NCBI RefSeq assembly: GCF_963678635.1
Contig: NC_087066.1
Span: 61,742,054 to 61,806,053, forward strand
Source: Symsagittifera roscoffensis
Taxonomy: Eukaryota; Xenacoelomorpha; Acoela; Convolutidae
Direction of reading: 5' to 3'
DNA length: 64,000 nt
The translations under genes were made by a program, and so were the position numbers. The notes beneath the pieces were generated by a model, which was not told the origin of the DNA, searched no databases, and saw nothing but the letters and a program-made list of their open reading frames with translations. Positions within the stretch are counted from its first letter, which is position 1, and every line of letters starts with the position of its first letter. Shown in pieces: positions 35,206 through 48,034 of the stretch.

Positions 35206-38200
35206 AGGTCGAGCATAGTCGAAATATAGTCGAGCATAGTCAAAACATAGGTCGAGCATAGTCAAAATATAGATTGTCCACAGTCGAAACATAGGTCGAG
35301 TACAGTCGGAACAGAGGTCGAGCACAGTCAAAACATGGGTCGAGGACAGTCAAAACAAAGGTACAGCACAGTCGAAACATAAAACGAACACAGTCCAAAC
35401 GAAGGTCGAGCACTGTCAAAACATAGGTCGAGCACAGTCAAAAGATGGGTCGACTACGGTGGAAACAGAGGTCGAGCACAGTCAAAACATGGGTCGAGAA
35501 CAGTCAAAACAAAGGTCGAGCACAGTGGAAACATAAATCCAGCACAGTCGAAACGAAGGTCGAGCACAGTCAAAACATAGGTCGAGCACAGTCGAAACTT
35601 AGGTCGAGCACAGTCGAAACAGAGGTCGAGCACAGTCAAAAAATAGGTCGAGCACAGTCAAAACATAGCTCGATTAGAGTCGAAAAATAGGTCGAGCACA
35701 GTCAAAAATTAGGTCGAGTACAGTCAAAACATTGGTCGAGCAGAGTCAAATCATAGTTCGAGCACAGTCATCAAAACATATGTCGAGCACAGTCGAAACT
35801 TAGGTCGACCACAGTCAAAACGTAGGTCGAGCACAGCCGAAATATAGGTCGAGCACAGTCAAAAAATAGGTCGACCACAGTCAAAACCTTGGTCGAGCAG
35901 AGTCAAATCATAGCTCGAGCACAGTCATCAAAACATATGTCGAGCACAGTCGAAACTTAGGTCGACCACAGTCAAAACATAGGTCGAATACAGTCGAAAC
36001 ATAGGTCGAGCACAGTCGAAATATATATCGAGCACAGTCAAAAAATAGGTCGACCACAGTCAAAACCTTGGTCGAGTAGAGTCAAATCATAGTTCGAGCA
36101 CAGTCAAAACTTGGGTCGATCGAGCACAGTCAAAACAAAGACCGAGCCTATTCGAAACATAGGTTGAGCACAGTCAAAACATAGATCAAGCACAGTCAAA
36201 ACATAGGTCGAGCACAGTCGTAACATAGGTCGAGCACAGTCAAAACAGAGGTCGAGCACAGTCAACACATGGGTCCAGCACAGTCAAAACGGCTCCAGCA
36301 CAGTCAAAACATAGCTCGAGCACAGTCAAAACAGAGGTCGAGCACAGTCAAAACATAGGTCGAGCACAGTCGTAACATAGGTCGAGCACAGTCAAAACAG
36401 AGGTCGAGCACAGTCAAAACATGGGTCCAGCACTTTCAAAACGGCTCCAGCACAGTCAAAACATAGCTCGAGCACAGTCAAAACATAGCTTGAGTACAAT
36501 CGAAATATGGGGTCGAGCACGGTCAAAACATAGGTCGAGCACAGTCAAAACATAGCTCGAGTAGAGTCGAAACATAGGTCGAGCACAGTCGAAGTATATG
36601 TCGAGCAGAGTAAAAAAAATAGGTCGACCACAGTCAAAACCTTGGTCGAGCAGAGTCAAATCATAATTTGAGCACTGTCAAAACTTGGGACGAGCACAGT
36701 CAAAACAAAGACCGAGCCTATTCGAAACATAGATCGAGCACAGTCAAAATATAGATAGAGCACAGTCGAAAAAAAGGTCAAGCATACTCAAATTATATGT
36801 CAGGTACCGTCAAAACATAGGTCGAGCACAGTCAAAACATAGGGCGAGCACAGTCATATCATATGTCGAGCACAGTCAAAACATAGGTCGAGCACGGTCA
36901 AAACATGGGTCCAGCACAGTCAAAATGGGTCGAGCACAGTCAAAACATAGGTCGAGCACAGTCAAAACATAGCTCGAGTACAGTCGAAATATAGGGTCGA
37001 GCTCAGTCAATAATAGGTCGAGCACAGTCAAAACATAGCACGAGTAGAGTCGAAACATAGGTCGAGCACAGTCGAAATATATGTCGAGCACAGTCAAAAC
37101 CTTGGTCGAGCAGAGTCAAATCATAGTTCGAGCACAGTCAAATCATATTTCGAGCACAGTCGAAACTGCGGTCGAGCACAGTCGAAACAGAGGTCGAGCA
37201 CACTAAAACATGGGTCGAGCACATTAAAATCATCGAGCACATTGAAACATGGTCGTGCACAGTCGAAACAGAGGTCGAGCACAGTCAAAGCATGGGTCGA
37301 GCACAGTCAAAACTTGGGTCGAGCAGAGTCAAAAGATGGGTCGAGAACAGTCGAAACATAGGTCGAGCACAGTCAAAACATAGGTCGAGTACAGTCGAAA
37401 TATTGGGTCGAGCACAGTCAATAATAGGTCGAGCACAGTCAAAACATAGCTCGAGTAGAGTCGAAACATAGGTCGAGCACAGTCGAAGTATATTTCGAGC
37501 ACAGTCAAAACCTTGGTCGAGCAGAGTCAAATCATAGTTCGAGCACAGTCAAATCATATGTCGAGCACAGTCGAAACTGCGGTCGAGCACAGTCGAAACA
37601 GAGGTCGAGCACAATCAAAACATGGGTCGAGCACATTAAAATCATCGAGCACATTAAAACATGGTCGAGCACATTAAAAACATGGGTCGAGCACAGTCGA
37701 AACATAGGTCGAGCACAGTCAAAACATAGGTCGAGCACAGTCGAAACTTAGGTCGAGCACAGTCGAGCACAGTCAAAATATGGGTCGAGCACATTAAAAT
37801 CATGGGTCGAAAACAATCAAAACATTGGTCGAGCACAGTCGAAACAGAGGTCGAGCACAGTCGAAACAGAGGTCGAGCACAGATAAAACATAGGCCGAGC
37901 TTAGTCAAAACATGGGTCGAGGACAGTCAAAACATAGGTCGAGCACAGTCGAAACTTTGGTCGAGCACAGTCGAAACATAAATCGAGCACAGTCGAAAGG
38001 AAGGTCGAGCACTGTCAAAACATATGCCCAGCAGAGTCGAAACATGTGTCGAGCACAGTCAAAACATGGGTCGGGCACGGTCGAAACAGAGGTCGAGCAC
38101 AGTCAAAACATGGGTCGAGAACAGTCAAAACAAATGCCAAGCACAATCGAATTATAAATCGAGCACAGTCGGAACGGAGGTCGAGCACTGTCAAATTATA

Positions 38201-41200
38201 GGTCGAGCACAGTCAAAACATAGGTCGAGCACAGTCGAAACTTAGGTCGAGCACAGTCGAGCACAGTCAAAACATGGGTCGAGCACATTAAAATCATGGG
38301 TCGAAAACAATCAAAACATTGGTCGAGTACAGTCGAAACAGAGGTCGAGCACAGATAAAACATGGACCGAGCTTAGTCAAAACATGGGTCGAGGACAGTC
38401 AAAACATAGGTCGAGCACAGTCGAAACTTTAGTCGAGCACAGTCGAAGTATAATTCGAGCACAGTCAAAAGGAAGGTCGAGCACTGTCAAAACATATGTC
38501 CAGCAGAGTCGAAACATGTGTCGAGCACAGTCAAAACATGGGTCGGGCACGGTCGAAACAGAGGTCGAGCACAGTCAAAACATGGGTCGAGAACAGTCAA
38601 AACAAATGCCAAGCACAATCGAATTATAAATCGAGCACAGTCGGAACGGAGGTCGAGCACTGTCAAATTATAGGTCGAGCACAGTCAAAACATAGGTCGA
38701 GCACAGTCGAAACTTAGGTCGAGCACAGTCGAGCACAGTCAAAACATGGGTCGAGCACATTAAAATCATGGGTCGAAAACAATCAAAACATTGGTCGAGC
38801 TCAGTCGAAACAGAGGTCGAGCACAGATAAAACATGGGCCGAGCTTAGTCAAAACATGGGTCGAGGACAGTCAAAACATAGGTCGAGCACAGTCGAAACT
38901 TTGGTCGAGCATAGTCGAAACATAAATCGAGCACAGTCGAAAGAAAGGTCGAGCACTGTCGAAACATATGTCCAGCAGAGTCGAAACATGTGTCGAGCAC
39001 AGTCAAAACATGGGTCGAGCACGGTCGAAACAGAGGTCGAGCACAGTCAAAACATGGGTCGAGAACAGTCAAAACAAATGCCAAGCACAGTCGAATTATA
39101 AATCGAGCACAGTCGGAACGGAGGTCGAGCACTGTCAAAACATAGGTCGAGCACAGTCAAAACATTGGTCGAGCACAGTCAAAACATGGGTCGAGAACAG
39201 TCAAAACAAAGGTCGAGCACAGTCGAAACATTAATCGAGCGCAGTCGAAACGGAGTTCGAGCACTGTCAAAACATAGGTCGAGCACAGTCAAAACATAGG
39301 TCGAGCACATTTAAATCATGTGTCGAGAACTGTCAAACGTTGGTCGAGCACAGTCGAAACAAAGGTCGGGCACAGTCAAAACATGGGACGAGCACAGTCG
39401 AAACATGGGTCGAGCACAGTCAAAACATGGGTCGAGAACAGTCAAAACAAAGGTCGAGCACAGTCGAAACATTAATCGAGCGCAGTCGAAACGGAGTTCG
39501 AGCACTGTCAAAACATAGGTCGAGCACAGTCAAAACATAGGTCGAGCACATTCGAAACAGAGGTCGAGTACAGTCAAAACATGGGTCGAGCAAAATAAAA
39601 TCAAGGGTCGAAAACAGTCAAAACATTGGTCGAGCACAGTCGAAACAGAGGGCGAGCACAGCAAAAAACATGGGTCGAGCACATTCAAAACATGGGTCGA
39701 GGACAGTCAAAAATTAGGTCGAGCACAGTCGAAAGTTAGGTGGAGCACAGTCGAAACATAAATTGAACACAGTCGAAGCGAAGGTCGGGAACTGTCAAAA
39801 CGTAGGTCCAGCAGAGTCGAAACATGGATCGAGCAGAGTCAAAACATGGGTCGAGAACTGTCGAAACAGAGGCCGAGCACAGTCAAACCATGGGTCGAGA
39901 ACAGTCGAGACTTAGGTCGAGCACAGTCGAAACAGAGGTGGAGTACAGTCAAAACATGGGTCGAGCACAGTCAAGACATGGGTCGAGCACAGTCAAAACA
40001 TGGGTCGGGAACAGTCAAAACAAAGGTCGAGCACAGTCAAAACATGGGTCGAGAACAGTCGAAACGTAAATCGACCAGAGTCGAAACGGAGGTCGAGCAC
40101 TGTCAAAACATAGGTCGAGCACAGTTAAAACATAGGTCGAGCACAGTCGAGACTTAGTTCGAGCACAGTCGAAACAGAGGTCGAGCACAGTCAAAACATG
40201 GGTCGAGCACAGTCAAGACATGGGTCGAGCACAGTCAAAACATGGGTCGGGAACAGTCAAAACAAAGGTCGAGCACAGTCGAAACATAAATCGAGCACAG
40301 CCGAAACGGAGGTCAAGCACTGTCAAAACAAAAGTCAAGCACAGTCAAAACATAGGTCGAGCACAGTCAAAACATGGGTCGAGCACATTAAATTCATGGG
40401 TCGAAAACAGTCAAAACATAGGTCGAGCACATTCGAAACAGAGGTCGAGTACAGTCAAAACATGGGTCGAGCAAATTAAAATCAAGGGTCGAAAACAGTC
40501 AAAACATTGGTCGAGCACAGTCGAAACAGAGGGCGAGCACAGCAAAAAACATGGGTCGAGCACAGTCAAAACATGGGTCGAGGACAGTCAAAAATTAGGT
40601 CGAGCACAGTCGAAAGTTAGGTGGAGCACAGTCGAAACATAAATTGAGCACAGTCGAAGCGAAGGTCGGGAACTGTCAAAACGTAGGTCCAGCAGAGTCG
40701 AAACATGGATCGAGCAGAGTCAAAACATGGGTCGAGAACTGTCGAAACAGAGGCCGAGCACAGTCAAACCATGGGTCGAGAACAGTCGAGACTTAGGTCG
40801 AGCACAGTCGAAACAGAGGTCGAGCACAGTCAAAACATGGGTCGAGCACAGTCAAGACATGGGTCGAGCACAGTCAAAACATGGGTCGGGAACAGGCAAA
40901 ACAAAGGTCGAGCACAGTCAAAACATGGGTCGAGAACAGTCGAAACGTAAATCGACCAGAGTCGAAACGGAGGTCGAGCACTGTCAAAACATAGGTCGAG
41001 CACAGTCAAAACATAGGTCGAGCACAGTCGAGACTTAGTTCGAGCACAGTCGAAACAGAGGTCGAGCACAGTCAAAACATGGGTCGAGCACAGTCAAGAC
41101 ATGGGTCGAGCACAGTCAAAACATGGGTCGGGAACAGTCAAAACAAAGGTCGAGCACAGTCGAAACATAAATCGAGCACAGCCGAAACGGAGGTCGAGCA

Positions 41201-44200
41201 CTGTCAAAACATAGGTCAAGCACAGTCAAAACATAGGTCAAGCACAGTCAAAACATGGGTCGAGCACATTAAATTCATGGGTCGAAAACAGTCAAAACAT
41301 TGGTCGAGCACAGTCGAAACAGAGGTCGCGCACAGTCAAAACATGGGTCGAGCAAAGTCAAAACATGGTTCGAGCACAGACGAAACTTAGGTCGAGCACA
41401 TTCAGAACATAGATCGAGCACAGTCGAAACATAGATCGAGCAGAGTCAAATATAGATCGAGCACAGTCAAAACTTAGGTCGAGCACAGTCGAAATATAGG
41501 TGGAGCACAGTCAAAACTTAGGTCGAGCACAGTCGAAATATAGTTCAAGCACAGTCGAAACATAGGTAGAGTACAGTCAAAACTTGGGTCGAGCACAGTC
41601 AAAACATGGTTCGAACAAGTCAAAACATGGTCGACTACACTCAAAACTTAGGTCGAGCACAGCCGAAATATAGGTCGAGCACTGTCAAAACATGGTTCGA
41701 GCACAGTCGAAACTTAGGTCGAGCACATTCAGAACATAGATCGAGCACAGTCGAAACATAGATCGAGCACAGTCAAATATAGATCGAGCACAGTCAAAAC
41801 TTAGGTCGAGCACAGTCGAAATATAGGTGGAGCACAGTCAAAACTTAGGTCGAGCACAGTCGAAATATAGTTCAAGCACAGTCGAAACATAGGTAGAGTA
41901 CAGTCAAAACTTGGGTCGAGCACAGTCAAAACATGGTTCGAACAAGTCAAAACATGGTCGACCACACTCAAAACTTAGGTCGAGCACAGCCGAAATATAG
42001 GTCGAGCACTGTCAAAACATGGTTCGAGCACAGTCGAAACTTAGGTCGAGAACATTCAGAACATAGATCGAGCACAGTCGAAACATAGATCGAGCACATT
42101 CAAATATAGATCGAGCACAGTCAAAACTTAGGTCGAGCACAGCCGAAATATAGGTCGAGCACTGTCAAAACATAGGTCGAGCACAGTCAAAACATAGCTC
42201 GAGTACAGTCGAAATATAGGTCGAGCACAGTCGAAATATGTAACGGGCACTGTCAAAAAATAGGTCGAGCGCAGTCGAAACCGTGGTCGAGCAGAGTCAA
42301 TCATAGTTCGAGCAGAGTCAAATCATCGGTCGAGCACAGTCAAAACCAAGAGCGAGCCTATTCGAAACATAGGTTGAGCACAGTCAAAACATGGGTCGAG
42401 CACAGTCAAAACATGGGTCGAGCAAAGTCAAAACATGGTTCGAGCACAGACGAAATTTAGGTCGAGCACATTCAGAACATAGATCGAGCACAGTCGAAAC
42501 ATAGATCGAGCAGAGTCAAATATAGATCGAGCACAGTCAAAACTTAGGTCGAGCACAGTCGAAATATAGGTGGAGCACAGTCAAAACTTAGGTCGAGCAC
42601 AGTCGAAATATAGTTCAAGCACAGTCGAAACATAGGTAGAGTACAGTCAAAACTTGGGTCGAGCACAGTCAAAACATGGTTCGAACAAGTCAAAACATGG
42701 TCGACCACACTCAAAACTTAGGTCGAGCACAGCCGAAATATAGGTCGAGCACTGTCAAAACATGGTTCGAGCACAGTCGAAACTTAGGTCGAGCACATTC
42801 AGAACATAGATCGAGCACAGTCGAAACATAGATCGAGCACAGTCAAATATAGATCGAGCACAGTCAAAACTTAGGTCGAGCACAGCCGAAATATAGGTCG
42901 AGCACTGTCAAAACATAGGTCGAGCACAGTAAAAACATAGCTCGAGTACAGTCGAAATATAGGTCGAGCACAGTCGAAATATGTAACGTGCACTGTAAAA
43001 AAAATAGGTCGAGCGCAGTCGAAACCGTGGTCGAGCAGAGTCAATTCATAGTTCGAGCAGAGTCAAATCATCGGTCGAGCACAGTCAAAACCAAGAGCGC
43101 GCCTATTCGAAACATAGGTTGAGCAAGTCAAAACATAGATCGAGCACAGTCGAAAAAAATGTCGAGCATAGTCAAATTATAGGTCGAGTATCGTCAAAAC
43201 ATAGGTCGAGCACAGTCAAAACATAGGTCGAGCACAGTCGTAACATAGGTCGAGCACAGTCAAAACATAGGTCGAGCACAGTCAAAACATAGGTCCAGCA
43301 CAGTCAAAACGGGTCTAGCACAGTCAAAACATAAATTAAGCACAGTCAAAACTTGGGTTGACCACAGTCAAAACGTAGGTCGAGCACAGCCAAAATATAG
43401 GTCGAGCACAGTCAAAACATAGGTCGAGCGCAGCCAAAACATAGGTTGAGTACCGTCGAAACATAGGTCGAGCACATTCTAAGCATCGGTCGAGCACAGT
43501 CGAAAAATAGGTCGAGCACAGTCGAAACGTTGTTCGAGCACAGTCAAATCATAAGTCGAGCACAACCAGAACATAGATCGAGCCTAGACGGAAGATAGGT
43601 CGAGCACAGTCAAAAAATACATCGAGCACATTCGAAACATATGTCGAGCCCATTCAAATTATAGGTCAAGTCAGCCAAAACATAGGTCGAGCACAGTCAA
43701 AACAGGGGCAGAGCCCAGTCAAAACAAGGCTCGAGCACAGTCGAAACATGGGTCGAGCAAAACCAAAACATAGGTTGAGCACAGTCAAAACAAAGGTCGA
43801 GTACATTCGAAACATAGATCGAGCACAGTTGAATTATAGGTCGATCACAGTCGTAACATACGTCGAGCACAGTCAAAACATAGGTCGAGCACAGTCGTAA
43901 CATAGATCGAGCACAGTCCAAATATGGTTCGAGCACTGTCAAAACATAGGTCGAGCACAGTCAAACATAGGTCGAGCACAGTCAAAACATAGGTCGAGCT
44001 CAGTCAAAACTTGGGTCGAGCACAGTCAAAACATGGATGGAGCACAATCAAAACCTAAGTCGAGCACAGTGAAAACATTGGGTCGAGCACAGTCAACAGT
44101 CAAAACATATACCGATCCTAGTCGAAATATAGGTCGAGCCCAGTCAAAATATAGATCGAACACGGTCGAAACATAGATCGAGCACAGTCAATTTATAGGT

Positions 44201-44428
44201 CGAGTACAGTCAAAACATAGGTCGAGCACAGTCAAAACATAGGTTGAGCACAGTCGAAGCAGAGGTCGAGCACAGTCAATTTATAGGTCGAGTACAGTCA
44301 AAACATAGGTCGAGCATAGTCAAAATATAGATTGTCCACAGTCGAAACATAAGTCGAGCTCAGTCAAAACATGGGTTGAGCACAGTCAAAACATGGGTCG
44401 AGCACAGTCAAAACCTAAGTCGAGCACA

Positions 44429-44593
44429 CTACCCGGCTTAATGGGTGTGACTTGTAGCGTTAGCACATCTCAGTTTGTTTTCAGTAGCCATTCTGGTAAC
44501 TGAGCGAATATTGACTAAAATAAGTTTTATCAGCAAAGGGATAAAAGAAAAAAAAGGTTTATCATAGTTAATCGTGAAGTGGGATAGATATGC
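44429..44593. repeat. 165-bp non-satellite segment inside array, copy 2
   Basis: Second embedded copy of the border segment, identical in visible sequence to copy 1 at 32885-33049, with satellite on both sides. Confidence 0.9.
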
Positions 44594-45374
44594 ACGGTCA
44601 ATGTATAGGTCGAGTACAGTCAAAACATAGGTCGAGCACAGTCAAAACATAAGGTCGAACACAGTCGAAGCAGAGGTCGAGCACAATCTGTTTATAGGTC
44701 GAGCTCAGTCAAAACTTGGGTCGAGCACAGTCAAAACATTGGTCGAGCACAATCAAAACCTAAGTCGAGCACAGTAATAACATAGGTCGAGCACAGTCAA
44801 AATATAGACCGAGCCTAGTCGAAATATAGGTCGAGTCAGTCAAAATATAGACCGAGCCTAGTCGAAACATAGGACGAGCACGGTCAATGTATAGGTCGAG
44901 TACAGTCAAAACATACGTCGAGCACAGTCAAAACATAGGTCGAGCTCAGTCAAAACTTGGGTCGAGCACAGTCAAAACATGGATGGAGCACAATCAAAAC
45001 CTAAGTCGAGCACAGTGAAAACATTGGGTCGAGCACAGTCAACAGTCAAAACATATACCGATCCTAGTCGAAATATAGGTCGAGCCCAGTCAAAATATAG
45101 ATCGAACACGGTCGAAACATAGATCGAGCACAGTCAATTTGTAGGTCGAGTACAGTCAAAACATAGGTCGAGCACAGTCAAAACATAGGTTGAGCACAGT
45201 CGAAGCAGAGGTCGAGCACAGTCAATTTATAGGTCGAGTACAGTCAAAACATAGGTCGAGCATAGTCAAAATATAGATTGTCCACAGTCGAAACATAAGT
45301 CGAGCTCAGTCAAAACATGGGTTGAGCACAGTCAAAACATGGGTCGAGCACAGTCAAAACCTAAGTCGAGCACA

Positions 45375-45539
45375 CTACCCGGCTTAATGGGTGTGACTTG
45401 TAGCGTTAGCACATCTCAGTTTGTTTTCAGTAGCCATTCTGGTAACTGAGCGAATATTGACTAAAATAAGTTTTATCAGCAAAGGGATAAAAGAAAAAAA
45501 AGGTTTATCATAGTTAATCGTGAAGTGGGATAGATATGC
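45375..45539. repeat. 165-bp non-satellite segment inside array, copy 3
   Basis: Third embedded copy, 946 bp after copy 2, with satellite on both sides. Confidence 0.9.
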
Positions 45540-47193
45540 ACGGTCAATGTATAGGTCGAGTACAGTCAAAACATAGGTCGAGCACAGTCAAAACATAAGG
45601 TCGAACACAGTCGAAGCAGAGGTCGAGCACAATCTGTTTATAGGTCGAGCTCAGTCAAAACTTGGGTCGAGCACAGTCAAAACATTGGTCGAGCACAATC
45701 AAAACCTAAGTCGAGCACAGTAATAACATAGGTCGAGCACAGTCAAAATATAGACCGAGCCTAGTCGAAATATAGGTCGAGTCAGTCAAAATATAGACCG
45801 AGCCTAGTCGAAACATAGGACGAGCACGGTCAATGTATAGGTCGAGTACAGTCAAAACATACGTCGAGCACAGTCAAAACATAGGTCGAGCACAGTCGTA
45901 ACATAGATCGAGCACAGTCTAAATATGGTTCGAGCACTGTCAAAACATAGGTCGAGCACAGTCAAAACATAGTTCGAGCACAGTCAATTTATAGGTCGAG
46001 TACAGTCAAAACATAGGTCGAGCACAGTAAAAACATAGGTCGAGCACAGTCAAAATATAGACCGAGCCTAGTCGAAACATAGGACGAGCACGGTCAATGT
46101 ATAGGTCGAGTACAGTCAAAACATAGGTCGAGCACAGTCGTAACATAGATCGAGCACAGTCCAAATATGGTTCGAGCACTGTCAAAACATAGGTCGAACA
46201 CATTCAAAACATAGATCGAGCACAGTCAATTTATACGTCGAGTACAGTCAAAACATAGGTCGAGCACAGTAAAAACATAGGTCGAGCACAGTCAAAATAT
46301 AGACCGAGCCTAGTCTAAACATAGGACGAGCACAGTCGTAACATAGATCGAGCACAGTCCAAATATGGTTCGAGCACTGTCAAAACATAAGTCGAACACA
46401 GTCGAAACATAGATCGAGCACAGTCAATGTATAGGTCGAGTACAGTCAAAACATACGTCGAGCACAGTCAAAACATAGGTCGAGCACAGTCGTAACATAG
46501 ATCGAGCACAGTCCAAATATGGTTCGAGCACTGTCAAAACACAGGTCGAGCACAGTCAAAACATAGGTCGAGCACAGTCAAAACATAGGTCGAGCTCAGT
46601 CAAAACTTGGGTCGAGCACAGTCAAAACATGGATGGAGCACAATCAAAACCTAAGTCGAGCACAGTGAAAACATAGGTCGAGCACAGTCAAAATATAGAC
46701 CGAGCCTAGTCGAAATATAGGTCGAGCCCAGTCAAAATATAGATCGAGCACAGTCGAAACATAGATCGAGCACAGTTTAATTTATAGGTCGAGTACAGTC
46801 AAAAAATAGGTCGAGCACAGTCAAAACATAGGTCGAGCACAGTCGAAGCAGAGGTCGAGCATAGTCAAAATATAGATTGTCCACAGTCGGAACATAGGTC
46901 GAGCACAGTCAAAATATAGACCGAGCCTATTCGAAATATAGGTCGAGCCCAGTCAAAATATAGATCGAACACAGTCGAAACATAGATCGAGCACAGTCAA
47001 TTTATAGGTCGAGTACAGTCAAAAAATAGGTCGAGCGCAGTCAATTTATAGGTCGAGTACAGTCAAAACATAGGTCGAGCATAGTCAAAATATAGATTGT
47101 CCACAGTCGAAACATAGGTCGAGCTCAGTCAAAACATGGGTTGAGCACAGTCAAAACATGGGTCGAGCACAATCAAAACCTAAGTCGAGCACC

Positions 47194-47357
47194 CTACCCG
47201 GATTAATGGGCGTGACTTGTTGCGTTAGCACATCTCAGTTTGTTGTCAGTAGCCAGTCTGGTAACTGAGCGAATATTGACTAAAATAAGTTTAATCAGCA
47301 AAGGGATAAAAGAAAAAAAGGTTTATCATAGTTAATCGTGAAGTGGGATAGATATGC
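47194..47357. repeat. 164-bp border segment at the right edge of the array
   Basis: This copy differs from the embedded ones at several positions (GGATTAATGGGCG for GGCTTAATGGGTG; GTTGTCAGTAGCCAG for GTTTTCAGTAGCCAT; one A fewer in the A run). Its right flank is GTTATATCCGAGACGCG, which is not satellite. It is the natural candidate for the original unique sequence from which the embedded copies came. Confidence 0.8.
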
Positions 47358-47448
47358 GTTATATCCGAGACGCGTTTGGCTTGTGGTGTTGAGGATGAGT
47401 ATTGATTATTTATTGAAACACAGATATAAATGTTTTATTCTGAATCGT

Positions 47449-48034
47449 AATTTTATATAAATGAAACTTGAGTATTTTTTAAGAAACATAGAATGCCTCT
47501 AAACAACGCAATTACATACTACAACCCAATCACCACAGAGCTGATTGAAAATAAATGACCATTTCGATCAATGAAACTAGGAACAACTTTTTTCGTTTTA
47601 CTTAGAATGCGGCTCCGTGACCTAAAAAACAATTTTATAGTAATAGCTGTTTGTGGCTGAATTCAAATTTAAAATATAACAAAAACTGTACCATTATTTC
47701 AATGATCTCAATGGTCATTTATTTTCATTCAGCTCTGTGGCGATTGGGTTGTAGTATCCCGGGTCGATATCCCGCTCAAAAACGGCTCAAGATTTGAACG
47801 GTTTGAGCGGTTTTCCAGCAAGATTTGAGCGGCTTGAGCGGTTTGGGCGGTGTTTTTTTGGATTAACCGCTCAAATCTTGTTTTAAAAAATCGCTCAAAA
47901 GCCGCTCATTTCTTGCGGCGGTTTAGAACGGTTTTTTGTGCAAGATTTAGGCGGTTTCTGAGCGGCATATGTAACTGCGTTATTTAGAGGCATTCTAGCT
48001 CTCTTAAAATATACTCAAGTTTCATTTATAAAAT
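47449..48034. mobile_element. Inverted-repeat element with a nested insertion
   Basis: The left arm 47449-47577 (with ATAGAATGCCTCTAAACAAC and CAACCCAATCACCACAGAGC) is matched in inverted form by 47696-47757 plus 47971-48034 (with GCTCTGTGGCGATTGGGTTG and GTTATTTAGAGGCATTCTA). The arms are about 125 bp each and the loop is about 118 bp. The right arm is split by about 210 bp of unrelated sequence. This looks like a MITE-type or foldback element. No coding capacity is seen. Confidence 0.7.
47758..47967. mobile_element. Small insertion nested in the right arm
   Basis: This 210-bp piece interrupts the inverted repeat above between GTAGTAT and GTAACTGCG and is flanked by TAT on both sides (47755-47757 and 47968-47970), which fits a 2-3 bp target duplication. 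Its ends carry related inverted words, CCGCTCAAAAACGGC near the left and GCGGTTTCTGAGCGG at the right. Inside, GAGCGGTTTGAGCGG-like words repeat. It is probably a very short MITE. Confidence 0.55.

Larger units (their letters stand above)
33373..44916. repeat. Large tandem duplication, second copy (11544 bp)
   Basis: This is a direct copy of 21130-33372. Offsets are 12243 at the left end, 12244-12245 through the minisatellite, 12266-12267 in the middle of the satellite and 11544 at the right. The changes are one extra G in each of two G runs, one base lost near 35228, one extra 22-bp unit near 37860, one base gained near 38470, and a loss of 723 bp that equals one 396-bp plus one 327-bp higher-order unit. 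Point differences are rare, for example GTACAAGG at 21814 against GCACAAGG in this copy. Confidence 0.92.
43971..45862. repeat. 946-bp tandem repeat within the array, two copies
   Basis: The blocks 43971-44916 and 44917-45862 match almost perfectly, including the embedded 165-bp segment (44429 and 45375). One visible difference is TTTATAGG at 44193 against TTTGTAGG at 45139. The repeat boundary coincides with the ACATAC word at which the large duplication also broke (33367-33372). Confidence 0.85.
35206..47193. repeat. 22-bp satellite array, second array
   Basis: This is a continuous 22-bp array of about 12 kb, interrupted at 44429-44593 and 45375-45539 by the 165-bp segment. Up to 44916 it is the second-copy equivalent of the first array. 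From 44917 to 45862 it is a further 946-bp tandem repeat (43 units) of 43971-44916. From 45863 to 47193 it consists of rearranged blocks of the same variants, such as TCGTAACATAGATCGAGC and CCAAATATGGTTCGAGC. The array ends with unit-like sequence at CCTAAGTCGAGCACC. Confidence 0.95.

Noticed and set aside
23201-46203. Dozens of ORFs of 60-140 codons with GRAQSKHRSSTVET or TVLDLCFDCARPMF repeats
   Set aside because: These are translations of the 22-bp satellite with a 66-bp period. They occur on both strands and in several frames at once wherever the TAG in the unit is changed. There is no independent sign of coding.
22961-47193. CRISPR-like array of short repeats
   Set aside because: The 22-bp units are contiguous, with no unique spacers, and they vary among themselves. 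The setting is a eukaryotic genome with spliced genes. It is a tandem satellite.
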